From Adiantum capillus-veneris (Eukaryota > Streptophyta > Polypodiopsida > Polypodiales > Pteridaceae): DNA of 64,000 nucleotides. Every line of letters starts with the position of its first letter. Positions within the stretch are counted from its first letter, which is position 1. This document shows, piece after piece, positions 32,542 to 46,889 of this stretch. The stretch spans positions 24,543,769-24,607,768 of the forward strand of contig CM043971.1 of assembly GCA_014529385.2 (NCBI GenBank). Direction: 5' to 3'. The translations under genes were made by a program, and so were the position numbers. Under the pieces are notes generated by a model, which worked only from the letters and a program-made list of their open reading frames with translations, did not search any database and had not been told where the DNA came from.

Positions 32542-33645
32542 ATCCCCCTGGCTCTCCAAAGTTGTAGATCCGCCACAACCTCCCTATTGGATTGAAACAG
32601 CCAGGAAGCTGAATAATAAGGGTCTGAATCGGCTTGAGCACTTCTGGGACAATGGCAACAAGAGTTGGAAAACCATCGACCTTATGGTTGCCCAGTACCA
32701 ACTTAATAGCTTGGAGGTCTTGCTTGTCCACAAAGTGATGAAAGAGCTTGACAATCTAGTGATGCCAATCTGTGATTCGGAGCTGGACTGGAATGCCTGG
32801 AAATGGCCCGGAAGCGGTCTATTGTGGAAACCCCATACTAAAAGCATTTATCAGACAATAATGCAAAAGAAGAATTGGTCTAGCCCCCTTCACAAGCTAT
32901 GGAAAAAGCAATGGACGGAGGAAAGGTGGGAGCATGTAATGGAGAACATTTGGAAGCCAAAGGTTCCGCAGTACATGAAGGTTTTCTTATGGAAGGTTGT
33001 TTGGGGTGCTTTACCGACGGGGGTGAAGATTGAAGAGAGAGGGATTGGGTCAAATCGGTGCTTGGGGTGCAGGTTAGCTAGTGAAGATCTAGCCCACCTA
33101 TTCATGGACTGCCCAGCTATAAAAGGCCTCGCAAGGAAAGTATGCAAGTGGATCCAGAGAACATGGAAAATTAGTTTCTTCACGACTGACCTATACCTTG
33201 GAGGAAAAAATTCAAGTAGTCCTGCACTCCTTGTCAGCACTCAGATCGTCAGATACTTCTTCTGTCATATGGTATGGCAGACAAGGAACCGCCGTGTTTT
33301 TGAAGGAGGATTTGAGGTGGCAAGCTTCACAGAAATTATACAAGAAAGAAAAGTGCTAATATGGGCACTCGGGCACAAGCAGCACTCGGAGGATTGGTCT
33401 AGGACTACTTGTGCCTTGTTGTCAGCAGATGGAATGCCTAGGATGGGGGCAAATCTTGGCCATTGGTAAATAAAAGACATCAGAATGAGGCGGGGTGGTA
33501 GGGGTGTTTGCCCTTATTGTAATTATGATCCCTGGATGTTGTCATGGCTTAACATGAGCATGACAAAACCTTGTAATTTTTTGGGCTACTTAATATAATC
33601 CACTCACAATTGTGAGTTTTGCTATTAAATTTTTTTTTAAAAAAA
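32542..33645 (+). mobile_element. 5'-truncated L1-type LINE copy A
   Basis: The direct repeat TTGAGAGATTG flanks the copy (32531-32541 and 33646-33656), with an A-rich tail at 33639-33645. This is the hallmark of target-primed reverse transcription. The open stretch 32684-33469 encodes the C-terminal zinc-binding domain of plant LINE RTs (zf-RVT): LWKPHTKSIYQTIMQ, WKPKVPQYMKVFLWKVVWGALPTG, RCLGCRLASEDLAHLFMDC. The Cys-Cys...His...Cys spacing is kept. The 3' UTR ends with AATTGTGAGTTTTGCTATT. The endonuclease and RT are missing through 5' truncation. Confidence 0.9.
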
Positions 33646-33826
33646 TTGAGAGATTGTATCCTACTCTTGTATGTAGGTTTGGTATTGTCGAAACAAGGTA
33701 TAGTGAAAGTGGTCAGTGCTATTGTGGAGTCTTTGTGTTAAACTTGGGAGATTGCATCCTACTCTTGTATGTAGGTTTGGTATTGTCGATGCAAGGTATA
33801 GTGAAAGTGCTCAGGCTATTGTGGAG
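33646..33826 (+). repeat. Tandem duplication, 98-bp period
   Basis: Two units start at 33646 (TTGAGAGATTGTATCC) and 33744 (TTGGGAGATTGCATCC) and share ACTCTTGTATGTAGGTTTGG. Text matching the unit end (CTTTGTGTTAAATTTGAGAG) also occurs just upstream of LINE copy A at 32519, so the LINE landed inside a longer array. Confidence 0.85.
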
Positions 33827-34335
33827 TCTATTGGTGAGAGGTCTTGTTTTGATGGTGATTTTTGCAACAAAAGTCTTCAAAATACATGCTTCACATACAT
33901 GAGCCTTGGTCAAAGTGCCTCCCGATGTGGGAATGCTTGTCACAAGTCATAAACGAGCGACATCATATTATTCTATACTATATATAAAGTATCTTAAAAT
34001 TTTCAAGGAAGGAGAGACCCTCCATGTGTCACATTCTGTTTCATTTCAAAGATAACTTTTAAAAAACATTTAATTGAAAATGCAAAAGTGAGTACTAGGA
34101 TGGTAGAAAGTGAAAAGACTTGTGAGGTTGTCTTTTTGGTGTGGAAATTCAAAAAGACCTTACTATTCTTTCTAAATTTATAATATTTAAGTCCTTAATT
34201 TCAAGGCTCACACCACTAACTACTTTTATTTTTGAAAATCAATGAAGCCTCCCTTCGCATCTTTGCACGGACTTATTATGTCGTAAATGATCTTTGATCT
34301 CGACGCTCGAAGTTCAAAAGTTAGATACATGTATT

Positions 34336-34816
<481 letters not shown>

Positions 34817-35199
34817 ACTAAGCTCTTCGTGGCTAGAGAGAGAGGGCTCTCATACCGGCACTAGAGGGAGAGGGGGGAGAGAATAAGCATTGGTTTTACA
34901 ATCAACAATCCACAAAGCGACAATCAATGAAATCCACAATCGGGAATCAAAAATAAAAATTCGACGTCGACATTTACGAAATTGAGAATTGATAAAATTG
35001 AGAGTTGATGCAATTTGGAAAGTTCAATCCGACAAATCCAACGCAAAAGATGTGCAAGCCCAAGGTAGGAGCAGACCTCAACAAACGGCAAAGGTGGATG
35101 ATGAGAGATAACTCCCACAATTCTCGGCTATTTTTGAAGGTTTTTACGCTAGATTTCTTTGAGCTTTGTGAGTGCTCTCGCCTTTGGGTTTACTTGGAA

Positions 35200-35918
35200 T
35201 TCAAAGGTGAATCTCAAAATTTGTAAGCGGGAGTGCACTATATCTATGTTTTCTCAAGCGTTTAAAGGCGACTTAGAATTTTTGAGACAAATCTCAAAAT
35301 TTTGTAAGGGGGGTTACACTAAATCGAGTTGAGGCATAGTGCTTTCTCCAAAAAACTTAGAAAACTTGCGTATGAGGAATTTCAAGGGCAACTTGATTAT
35401 ATTTTAAGGCTTTTACACTCAATTTCGCTATACTTTGTAGGTTTCCTCACCTTCAAATCTGTAATTTAGAGATAAATTTCAAAATCTGCAAGTGGAATTA
35501 CACTAAATTAAGGATTTTCAAGCATTTGTACCATACCTTTTTTCAAACATTTTAGAGGCAAATTTACTATATTTGAAGGTTTTTGCAACTTTGTAGATTC
35601 TCTAAACATTAATTTATGTTCTCTGACCTTTGTAATTTCTTTTTTTATATATAAAAATGCTCTTAAGAGCTTGATTTTAATTAACTGAAAAAGAATTCAT
35701 GCATACCTTGGCATATCCACTATGACCCAAATCAAGGACCTATCTTCTTCTTCTCGGCAAGCCGCTTCCTCCTGCTTGATAAAAGCCATTCGCAATTAGA
35801 GATAAATCTCAAAAAAAACTAGATGGGATTATATTAAACCTATTTTCTTTCCTCCAATTGTTGTGGGTGTACTAACATTCAAAATAAATCTTACAAGTGT
35901 GTGGCCCATCCTATGGAT

Positions 35919-35956
<38 letters not shown>

Positions 35957-36120
35957 TTCTTGGCACCCAATCCACTCTCTTTCTTTCTTTTCCTTAGTTT
36001 CCCTCCCCCCTTCCAAGCCCTTTTCGTATGTCATGTGGCAAGGGCCTCCAAGGTACATTAGATATAGTTGAGAAAATTTATAGGTGAGATTATACTAAAC
36101 CTAGGTTTTTCTTGAGCACT
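35200..36120 (+). repeat. Five degenerate copies of a 40-bp motif in Helitron A
   Basis: The motif reads approximately GAGATAAATCTCAAAATTT then GTAAGTGGGATTACACTAAA. Copies end near 35240, 35332, 35512, 35842 and 36101. The first half contains a small palindrome (GAGA....TCTC). One further copy of the second half lies at 40586-40610 in Helitron B, close to its 3' end. An (AG)n run at 35921-35953 lies between copies four and five. Confidence 0.75.
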
Positions 36121-36399
36121 ATGGTACACAATAGATTTTTTCTATTATTCAATAGCCCATTATTTATACTCGTTATATTGGAGCTTGAAAAATTAGAGGA
36201 AGGAGAGGGCCTCCACTGTTGTTTTTTGGTTGATTTTCATGGCCTATTGGATCAACGCCGAAATTGAGTTGTTGATGGGTCGTCCTCCTTACCATAGACA
36301 CATTAAAGAGCCTCTGAAATTTGAGTGAAGTTGTTCAGATTTTATGCGATTCCATCCTTTTTCAATGACCTATAATGTGTATGTGTGTGTGTGAGAGAG

Positions 36400-36868
<469 letters not shown>

Positions 36869-37162
36869 CCCATTCCATTGTCCAAACTTAGGGTACGCAT
36901 TCTTCTCCATGCTCTCTCTCACCTCCCTATCAGCAGTGATGGCAGTTCTCTATACATTAGAGCATTGTGGGGACTGATGTACTGAGAGATATTTATCTAC
37001 AGGTTATGATGGTGATCTAGTAATTGAAGCAAAAATTTAAAATGGGTCCTTTTCTTGCAATGGTGAATACAAAAAGACCTTAATTGGAGACGCAAGGATG
37101 CAAAGCATCATTTTACTTCACATATTTGGAGAAGCTGTAGATGTTTTACATCTATCCCAAGG

Positions 37163-37164
<2 letters not shown>

Positions 37165-37235
<71 letters not shown>

Positions 37236-37271
37236 ATAATTTTAAAAAAGGAAACAATCCAAAAAGGGACA

Positions 37272-37339
<68 letters not shown>
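37165..37339 (+). repeat. Two compound microsatellites at the Helitron A 3' end
   Basis: (TG)n(AG)n at 37165-37233 and 37274-37339, ending about 50 bp before the terminal CTAG. Confidence 0.95.
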
Positions 37340-37341
<2 letters not shown>

Positions 37342-37388
37342 AATAATCATGCTTTCTTGGCCGCAGCAACGCGCGGGTCACATACTAG

Positions 37389-37993
37389 TATAAGTATGAT
37401 TTATCAAATGAGATGATTAGGTCTCCCCAATCTCAGAAAAATAAAAATTCTTTCAAAACATATTCAATACATAAGTGAAGGGTGAGTTTAGGAAATGAAA
37501 AGACAGATGAAGGTGGACAGTCAAAAGACGAATGAAGATGGAAAGTCAAAAGACAAATGAAGATAGAAAGTCAAACGACCTTTTGTGTCCATTTAAATAG
37601 GTGTTTCTCTCCTCTTTTATTTTTGTTTAGCATTTTCTTCTAAGTTCTCATGATGTTTTCCTCTCTCTCTCAATGTTGTATTCATCTTTGTTAGGTAATA
37701 TTGTTGCAAATCTATGTGTTTCGTCATTGCCTGTCGTTACGTGCTATATATTAACGCATTGTTTTTCTTGTTTTTGAGTGGAATCTTTGAATTAGGAGCA
37801 CCTTTTAATTTTTTTGAAGCCAAGAATAGCTTATAATTTTGAGGTGAGAATGGCAACACCCCAAGACATTCTCTCATAGCCTCATAGTAAATATGGGAAG
37901 TGGAAGACTTATCCAAGGCTTTTGGAAGAGAATTTCTTAAAATTCTCAGACAATATTGAAATTTGTTGTTTTGTTCGTGGTTTGCTCTTCTAA
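37389..37993. other. Sequence between the two Helitrons
   Basis: No gene. Three tandem copies of a 27-29 bp unit containing AGTCAAAAGAC lie at about 37499-37577. The same motif occurs inside the 5' region of Helitron B, so this stretch is probably a remnant of a third family member. Confidence 0.5.
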
Positions 37994-38520
37994 TCTATAC
38001 TATATATAATGCAGGTTAAAATTTTCAAGGAAGAAGAGGGCATCCACTTGTCATGCATTGGTTAACTTGAAAAAAAACTTTACAAAACCTTTCATCTAAA
38101 ATGCAAAAGTGAGTGGTAACATGGCAAGAAATGAAAAGACTTGACAGTGGAAAGTCAAAAGGCTTTCTACTTTAAAGTTTATATCAAGTAGATGTAATGA
38201 AAAGACTTGGCAGTGGAAAGTCAAAAGAGTTTCTACTTTACAGTTTATATAAAGTAGATGTTTAAGTGCACATTAAAAAAAACCTATACTATATATAATG
38301 CAGCTTAAAATTTAAAGGAAGAAGAGGACATCCACTTGTCATGCATTGGTTAACTTGAAAAAAAACTTTACAAAACCTTTCATCTAAAATGCAAAAGTGA
38401 AGGCTGAGAAGATCTAAAATGCAAAAGTGAGTGGTAACATGGCAGAAAATGAAAAGACTTGGCAATGGAAAGTCAAAAGACTTTCTACTTTACAGTTTAT
38501 ATAAAGTAGATCTACCGGCT
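37994..38520 (+). repeat. Tandem duplication of the Helitron B 5' end
   Basis: CTATACTATATATAATGCAG followed by nearly identical text (ATCCACTTGTCATGCATTGG) starts at 37996 and again at 38284, a period of 288 bp. Inside, a shorter unit with GAAAAGACTTGGCAGTGGAA recurs near 38130, 38198 and 38452. Confidence 0.85.
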
Positions 38521-39063
38521 TAAGTGCACATTAAAAAAATAAATAAATAAAATTGATGGAGATTATACTAATTTTTAAAGATATAGTTGCCTTTGTCTTT
38601 TGAAAGAAAGTAAACATATTAGCTTAAGTGAACATAACAAAAAATGGTCAATTATGATGGAGATTTTATCATTCACTAAAAATCTCATTTTTAAAGATAT
38701 ATTTGCCTTTGTTTTTTCAAGGGACTTTTTTGAAGACCAATATTGATACTTTACAAAACAATTGTGCAAGTTTATATTTTGAAATTTTAAAAATAACTAT
38801 AAAGAGACCCTTCTATACCCTTTCTTAAAGTGCTTGAAAAATTTGTTGAACGCTAGGCACCTTTGTTTCTGTCCCTCCCCTCCCCCACACACAAATTTCC
38901 CGATTACTTCATTGAGTGTGTATATGTACGTGCACGCACATGACAGACACTAATGAAAACTCAAATGTTGAGTATGTTTTTATGAAGAGAGGGGGGCTTG
39001 CTTGCTTACGGAAAAGTTGGGCCATCCATGGGCTAGCTCTAGATGTAGCTCAAGTGTTTCATT

Positions 39064-39099
<36 letters not shown>

Positions 39100-39206
39100 A
39101 AAGAGAGGAGATTCATGGATAGTCCACTCTTAGATTTGAAAAGAGCACATCTGCTTGGATGAATTACCTTCTGGGATGGTAGACAGGCCGCTATCACCAT
39201 AAGTAA

Positions 39207-40562
<1,356 letters not shown>

Positions 40563-40696
40563 AATACATATACATACATACATATTTGTAAGTGGGATTA
40601 CACTAAAGCTAGTTTTTTTAGAGCACTAGAGGATAGTTCACAAAGTTAAGCCTTGCTTTCAATTAACCGTAACAACCTGCGGGTCACACACTAGTT

Positions 40697-40888
40697 GTTA
40701 TAATGTGCCACAGTTTTATGAAATTCTCTTATGCTTGCTACATTTTGTGTAGGATCTAGGAGAGAAAAGATTATTTCTAGTGGTTTTGCCACAGTTATAA
40801 TGTGCCACAGTTTTATGAAATTCTCTTATGCTTGCTACATTTGGTGTAGGATCTAGTAGAGAAAAGATTATTTCTAGTGGTTTTGCTC
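40697..40888 (+). repeat. Tandem duplication, 97-bp period
   Basis: Units start at 40697 and 40794 with GTTATAATGTGCCACAG and differ at only a few bases. The first unit directly follows the Helitron B end. Confidence 0.85.
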
Positions 40889-41275
40889 AGTGTGCGGAAA
40901 ATGTTGGTGTCATTTCATGTGCACACTACTATTGTTGAAAATCGTAGAGTCAATGGTCTAGTCAATAATTATCTTGGCATGTGCTTTAATGCTCGTTACA
41001 GGCTTCATGATGATTTTCCTTTTGATGAGAATCTCTTGAATGACCTTCTAGTAGAATCTTCTCGTGCTCTTGGTCTTGGTCATCGACATCTTCCTTAAGA
41101 TGCAACCTCTATGTTGTCAATGTATATGTAGGAATGGAAAATATGCCTCGCAACTCTTGCAAGTTGAAACCTGGCAATGGAACACATGAGTCTCTTTTGG
41201 TGGTTGCAATTGATAGGGTGCTCCACAACTTTGCACCAATGTCTAATGGAATTATCTAATGATGCATATCTGTTG
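40889..41275. other. Unidentified, possibly once coding flank
   Basis: An open stretch at 40877-41098 on the plus strand encodes 73 residues (including NARYRLHDDFPFDENLLNDLL) with normal-looking composition but no recognised domain. It may be an exon fragment or old transposon coding. Nothing else is recognisable before LINE copy B. Confidence 0.4.
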
Positions 41276-41292
41276 ATCTTCGCGATGGTTTT

Positions 41293-41679
41293 TTTTAAAA
41301 AAAAAGTAAAACTCACAATTGCGAGTGGATTATATTGAGCAGCCCAAAAAATTACAAGGTTTTGTCATGCTCATGTTAAGCCATGACAACATCCAGGGAT
41401 CTGAATTACAATGGCTATCAGGGAAGCCACCCCTACACCCCGCCTCATTCTAATATCTTTTATTTACCGATGGCCAAGATTTGCCCCCATCCTAGGCATT
41501 CCATCTACTGACAACAAGGCACAAGTAGTCCTAGACCAATCCTCCGAGTGCTACTTGCGCTCGAGTGCACATATTAGCACTTTGCTTTCTTGTATAATTT
41601 CTACGAAGCTTTCCACCTCTAATCCTCCTTCAAAAAACACGGCGGTTCCTTGTGTGCCATACATTATGAAAGAAGAAGT
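41293..41679 (-). mobile_element. 5'-truncated LINE copy B, antisense
   Basis: This 387-bp fragment is the reverse complement of about 33280-33640 of LINE copy A: the 3' end of the zinc-binding domain ORF plus the 3' UTR. The exact 17-bp direct repeat ATCTTCGCGATGGTTTT flanks it at 41276-41292 and 41680-41696. The A-rich tail lies on the left, consistent with minus orientation. The flanking repeat is perfect, which suggests a fairly recent event. Confidence 0.95.
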
Positions 41680-41696
41680 ATCTTCGCGATGGTTTT

Positions 41697-42387
41697 ATAA
41701 TAAGCTGCAAGTACTATTTAGTTGTTCAGGTATTTTTTCTTATACCCATTTGTTTCTCCTTTTGGTGAAACTTCCATGTGATGATACCGAAATCCATTTG
41801 TTGAAGTATAATTCCATGTGTTGATGTGTTGATGTGTTTGGTCAAATTCTTGCGTCGCATGGTCAGGTGTGTTCCAACTATTGAATTGTCCCCTTTTTGG
41901 GGGGTGGGGCACTATACATAAAACCTATGTATCACATACGTTCCATCAAGAACTATTTATAAAACCCCTTAGTTATGTTCTCTTCACCAATAAAAGGGAC
42001 ACTTTTCCTCTTCAATCTGCAATTTTTTTTCCAAATTCATTTTTTAAAAACCCTTCTATTTATGAAAATGTGAGAAAATATAGAGTAAAATAACCCCTAT
42101 TGTTTATTGTACTGACCCCTCCGAGTTCCCTATGTGATAATTTGATAGTGTGTCACTGTGACTTTGACATTCCAGGTGCTAAGCTATGTGCATTTCATTG
42201 GCACATGATCATATCAGGGTGACAAGATCAGATCCAAAGATTCCAAGTGTTGAGTGGTCATCAATCCAAAGTATCTATATCAAAATTATTAGTTTTAATG
42301 ATTAGTAAATGAAGTGTCAAGATGTGTTGTCTCCTAGTCCCTTGGACCTTATGTCAAAGTCGATGATGCGGAAGCGTAGAGACTAAG

Positions 42388-42432
<45 letters not shown>

Positions 42433-42960
42433 TCTCTTGAACCAATCAACCTTGGCAATGAATAATTGAATGTGTATACAATGGAGGCAAGGGGTTGCTT
42501 ATATAGCAACCTCCGTAAATTGCCCTACCCTGACTTTGACAAATAGGTAGAATAAATACCTTAAAGCCAAAATAACTAATGTGTTCACATTAGGCAGTTC
42601 ACTTGAGATGCCAAAACTAACACCTTGGTGCCGGGGGGGGGGGGGGGGATTCATGCAGTGCAAGTCTATGCTCGATAGTTATGGTAGTCTTAAATGTGGA
42701 TCGTGTATTAAAATTAAACTCGGACGACAAGTAAACCTAGGTGGAGGGATTGCCCCTGTTTAGTTTGTTTATAGACTTTTAAACTCGGAATGGGGTACAT
42801 CATGTGCACATGGGTGAAGTGGTTAGGTCTTGCATGTGGAAAAGTCATTGGCCAATGCACCAAGGTTTATGTCACATTCAACTCCGAGCCTTTTCCATTT
42901 TCTTTTCAATCGGAAAAAAATAACAAAAGATACATGTTATGATGTTAATACTCGTGATAT
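41697..42960. other. Gene-free stretch
   Basis: No supported gene. It includes an (AG)n run at 42390-42429 and a 15-base G-run near 42634. Text at 41896-41945 resembles one arm of the foldback element at 45069-45182. Confidence 0.5.
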
Positions 42961-42967
42961 TATTGCG

Positions 42968-42974
<7 letters not shown>

Positions 42975-43039
<65 letters not shown>
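42975..43039 (-). repeat. (CT)n(CA)n microsatellite
   Basis: About 16 CT units followed by about 17 CA units; on the minus strand this is TG before AG, as in the other compound tracts. Confidence 0.95.
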
Positions 43040-43040
<1 letters not shown>

Positions 43041-43090
43041 CATCGATCATCATCATCTTGATTCGGTGTTCAAAAAAGTTTTGCCTCAAC

Positions 43091-43375
43091 CTAAATGGTG
43101 GTCACATGAGGCTTAGGTATCAGTTATAAATAACTATACCTAGATGAAGTAATAGATGTATAAGTAAGCATGTTGCATTGTAGGCAAGGCTTAGTTAAGT
43201 ATTCAACCTCCCAACTATGTCTTGAACTTCACAACTATGCCAAAATCGACATAGTTACAAAGGGTAGACATAGTTATTGATTTAATGCTTCTTTTTTTTT
43301 TTTGTGATCGAGAATGAGGCTTAGTTATCAATTCAAATAATTGATAACTAAGCCTCGTGTGACCACCATCTTTAG
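43091..43375. mobile_element. MITE-like inverted-repeat element
   Basis: The left end CTAAATGGTGGTCACATGAG pairs with the right end ending CCACCATCTTTAG over about 28 bases with few mismatches. Inside the right half lies a perfect hairpin with 18-bp arms (43316-43333 and 43339-43356) and a 5-base loop. There is no coding. It is a plausible MITE of about 285 bp; a clear target duplication was not identified. Confidence 0.7.
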
Positions 43376-44597
43376 CCTAGAGCCAATTCAAAATCATATT
43401 AGTCGGTTTGAGACCAGAGAAAACAGAAGAAAAATCAATAAAAATTACAAGGAGATAGTCCAAAAACCTTACAATTTTGGAAAATTTTAAAAATACTTCA
43501 GGTTTTCATCTTCAAGAGGAGGAAACGGCTTTTCTAGGAAAAAAAGACTTTCCCAAACAATGTCCTTATTCTTCACTATTCACTTTTATGTTCCTCTTTT
43601 GGGAAAAACAATGCCCTTATTCTTCACTATTCATCACTCATCAGGATATTGAACCTTGAGGGTTGTCTACACTCCGCGCGCGCGCATGTGTGTGTGTGTG
43701 TGTAGATCCAGGGAAGGGGGGCTACAAATCTCCACCGTCAAAGCTACTATCATTAAATCCCGTAATCAGACCTACAACTGATGGATGCACGTTTGAATGC
43801 AACTCACGACCACAACTCAAAAGGCAACACGTGAGCATTGGGAATGCCATCAACCTGCAATGCATTAGCACCTAGAATGCAGTGTTCGTGGAATCTCTAT
43901 ATTGTGCGCACTATGGGCACCATGTGGAGTGTGTATTCCGAGGGAATTGTTACCCCTCGTCCATTCTAAGCCATCAAGCGTTGGGACGAGGGGACCATCA
44001 ACTCCCAAGTAAAAGTAGTCAAGGTGGCAACAACGAGTACTTGTTTAGTAATCAGGAGTTGCTAGTAACTTGAAGAGGAGAACTTTTCGCATCATCAGAA
44101 CAATTTTGATTCCCAAGAGATCTTATTAATACAGTCACACTGGGGTTTGAGGGGCAGCGTATCTCTGTCCTCCATGCACGACTTATTAAATAACAAAAGA
44201 TTCAAGGCTAGCAACCATGTGTTTTCTACATGAACTTCCTTTAGAAAATAGATGATGGTGACTACTACAGTGCTCATGTGCTATCCACCATTGTCATACA
44301 GGTGTCTCCTATACAATAATTTAGCACATGGAACTAATTGTGGAGTGTGTAAATGATAGCATCAAGGTGTCCCCTATGTGACAATTCAACACATAGAATG
44401 TTCTGCGCTACATCAATGCTCAAAATATACAGTTGTAGAGTGTGTAAATGCATGGACTCCACAAAATGAAAGTTGCATACTAGCAATCTTCCTTGCACCC
44501 TTGATGGCTGAGAAAGGTCACTTGCTTACCTTTCTCGTGAAATGCACTCATTGATAGCCCATTTAGGAGGAAAGGTTAGCATGCTACCTTTTCCGAC

Positions 44598-44672
<75 letters not shown>

Positions 44673-45060
44673 CGCAAGATTAAGAAGAGCTGCAAGAAAG
44701 TTAGAGACTGTAAAGGCTTTAGGTCCTAGAGGCGGAGAGGGAATTCAGGCAACTATTGAGCAAGCATGTATATGTATAGAATGTCCTGTCTTTCAACCAA
44801 AGGCCATGTGATCACTGGGAAAGCTGCAAGGACAAGTTAATAGCCAAGAAGTTTTGTCTTGAGGCGGGTCGATATAATGGAAAAATACCTATCACAAGGT
44901 TCAATAGTAGGGATTAGTTTATTCTATATTTTCTCACATTTTTACATAGAGAAAGGTGTTAAAAAGATGTTCTTGAAAAAAATTTACAGACTAGATTGGA
45001 AAAGGGCCCCTTTTATTGGTGGAAAATTCATAGCTAAGGGATTTTATAAATAGTCTTTGA
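43376..45060. other. Gene-free stretch with (CT)n tract
   Basis: No supported gene. It holds a duplicated 28-bp segment (TGTCCTTATTCTTCACTATTC near 43560 and a near copy at 43612), a short CG/TG run at 43676-43703, and a 68-bp (CT)n run at 44602-44669. Confidence 0.5.
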
Positions 45061-45068
45061 ATGCACAC

Positions 45069-45182
45069 GATATATAGGTTTTACATATAGTAACAATCCC
45101 CCCCCCCCCAAAAAAAAAAGGTTTTGTATTTGTTGCCACATAGCCTTGGGGGAGGGGTCACTATATGTCAAACCTATATATC
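45069..45182. mobile_element. Short foldback element
   Basis: Two 26-bp arms at 45069-45094 and 45157-45182 are inverted repeats with two mismatches (left arm GATATATAGGTTTTACATAT...). The interior holds a C-run and an A-run. A related single arm is seen near 41909-41932. It could be a MITE or a foldback remnant. Confidence 0.6.
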
Positions 45183-45239
45183 ACCCGCGTTCAAGGACTA
45201 TCAAATATATCACCTTTCAAGAAAGCGGTACAATGTCTG

Positions 45240-45860
45240 ACTGATGTACATCCCAACCAAAATGAGTTGCCAATGCACATAGAAAATGCACAGTAGTCTT
45301 ACAACAAGTGGGAGCAAAAGTCTCTTCATAATCTATGCATTTTTGTTATGCATAACCCTTTGCAACAAGTCGAGCCTTATAGCAATCAATCTCACCATCT
45401 GGCTTACGTTTCAACTTGTAATCCCACTTCATACCAATGGCCTTTTTCCCAGGAGGCAAATCACATAAAGTCCATGTATGGTAGCCATCCTTTTTTTTTT
45501 AGTTTTTTTTGCTTCATCAAAAGACAGAGGTTCCTCAAAATCACATAAGCTAGACAATAGCCAAATCATAACAATTTGATGAATAAGATGCATGGCAAGA
45601 ACCTGAACGAGTGTGACTAGACAAAGATGCATCCAACTTATTGTCATGCAAAGTATGCACCATTTATTTTGGCATACCTCTAGGCTGCTCATTTTTTGCC
45701 CTTTTCTCATCAAGTACATCATATACGTCTACATCAATAATAGACTGATTTGTAATATTTTTAGAAACCCCCATAGGTTGTACATTTGCCTCATTGGAAT
45801 TTACATTCAAATTTCCACCAGTGAAAAGAGGTGTGGGACGGGTGTCTAACTTCACTCCTA
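45240..45860 (-). pseudogene. Ty1/copia RT fragment
   Basis: On the minus strand, 45480-45290 reads WTLCDLPPGKKAIGMKWDYK and LKRKPDGEIDCYKARLVAKG, the classic start of the copia RT. It is followed by a stop and broken text reading YEETFAPT. Upstream (45540-45480) the linker EEPLSFDEAKK is interrupted by an A-run. The rest of the RT and the other domains are missing or unrecognisable. The motif order matches the copia polyprotein at 58782-54415, but it belongs to a different, much older copy. Confidence 0.75.
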
Positions 45861-45869
45861 TCTTATTGC

Positions 45870-46726
45870 GGACGTAGCCAAAACCAGGAATATAATTGTC
45901 AATCCATGTGATGAAGCTGACTTGATTAGTGCATAGAGGTTACAAGAGGTTGTCAATCCCTTGGAAAACAACAAACAACCCGCATCTAACTCAAGATACA
46001 CTCAAATGACTAACATCACCAAAAGCTAATCGCTTATCGGCAAACATTTTCACATCCGTTACAGCATCAAACGACATCCAAAAGTTACGAAACTTCTAGG
46101 ATATGTTTATAAGACCTAAGCACACATGCTTATGGTTTCAAATCTCACTTTAGGTCAAGAACAAAAATCGCAATTATTAACAGCAGTGACTTTTTGACCT
46201 AGTCGTTTTCGACCCAGAATGCATCTAAATGCTTAGCAATGATGCCCCAATATCCTGCCCATACTTAGTTTTTTTTTTAAATCTTAAATTCCTACTTATG
46301 ATGAAATTAGGCCGCAGGTTGGCGACGCCAAAAGGTACGAAATACCATGAATGCTTACGTCAATGTGTAGAGCTCTTAGCGGTTACAACGCAACAGACGC
46401 GACTGCAATGTGACAACCGAAAAGGGAGTAGGAAGCGCGAGAAGGAGATAAATGAGCGATGTTAGCTCACGTTGTGTTTTTAGTATCCAAAAACTTACAG
46501 AAATTGGCTTTTATACCTAAGCCAAGGTTTTTGGTGGTCAAAACTAATAATCTAGGAGCTCTAACTAAAGACAGGTTGATACAATGTGGAAACTTGTAGC
46601 CCCAGCTCATCAATTACAAAGTTTATCAGGAAAGTAGGAGTTACAATATTCCCGATTCATCAAAATAATAAATGTTTCTACAATGAAAGCTCTGAAAAAT
46701 GATATCCGAGTTAGCTTGCTACTAAC
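45870..46726 (-). repeat. Probable decayed LTR on the minus strand, left end unknown
   Basis: Reading leftward from 46727 the sequence starts TGTTAGTAGCAAGC directly after a polypurine tract. A TATA-like GGTATAAAAGCC lies on the minus strand near 46514-46525, about 210 bases in. The left boundary could not be set because no partner LTR is visible. Confidence 0.5.
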
Positions 46727-46730
46727 ATTG

Positions 46731-46744
46731 CCCCCCTCCTCGCC
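46731..46744 (-). promoter_or_regulatory. Polypurine tract of the minus-strand element
   Basis: On the minus strand GAGGAGGGGGGCAA precedes TGTTAG. It lies downstream of the aORF fragment, the same arrangement as in G1 (aORF, polypurine tract, LTR starting TGTT). Confidence 0.55.
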
Positions 46745-46889
46745 TGTGTTGTCCCTTGACACAACTTCATGGGTTGAAGTAGTCTTTGGGTTGACAGCTG
46801 GCGAGGAAGTCTTTAAGTGCGTGTAAGGTTTTCTCATATCTTAGTCTTCTCTCTTTGTCAAGAACCTGCAAGAACTACATGGTGACTCT

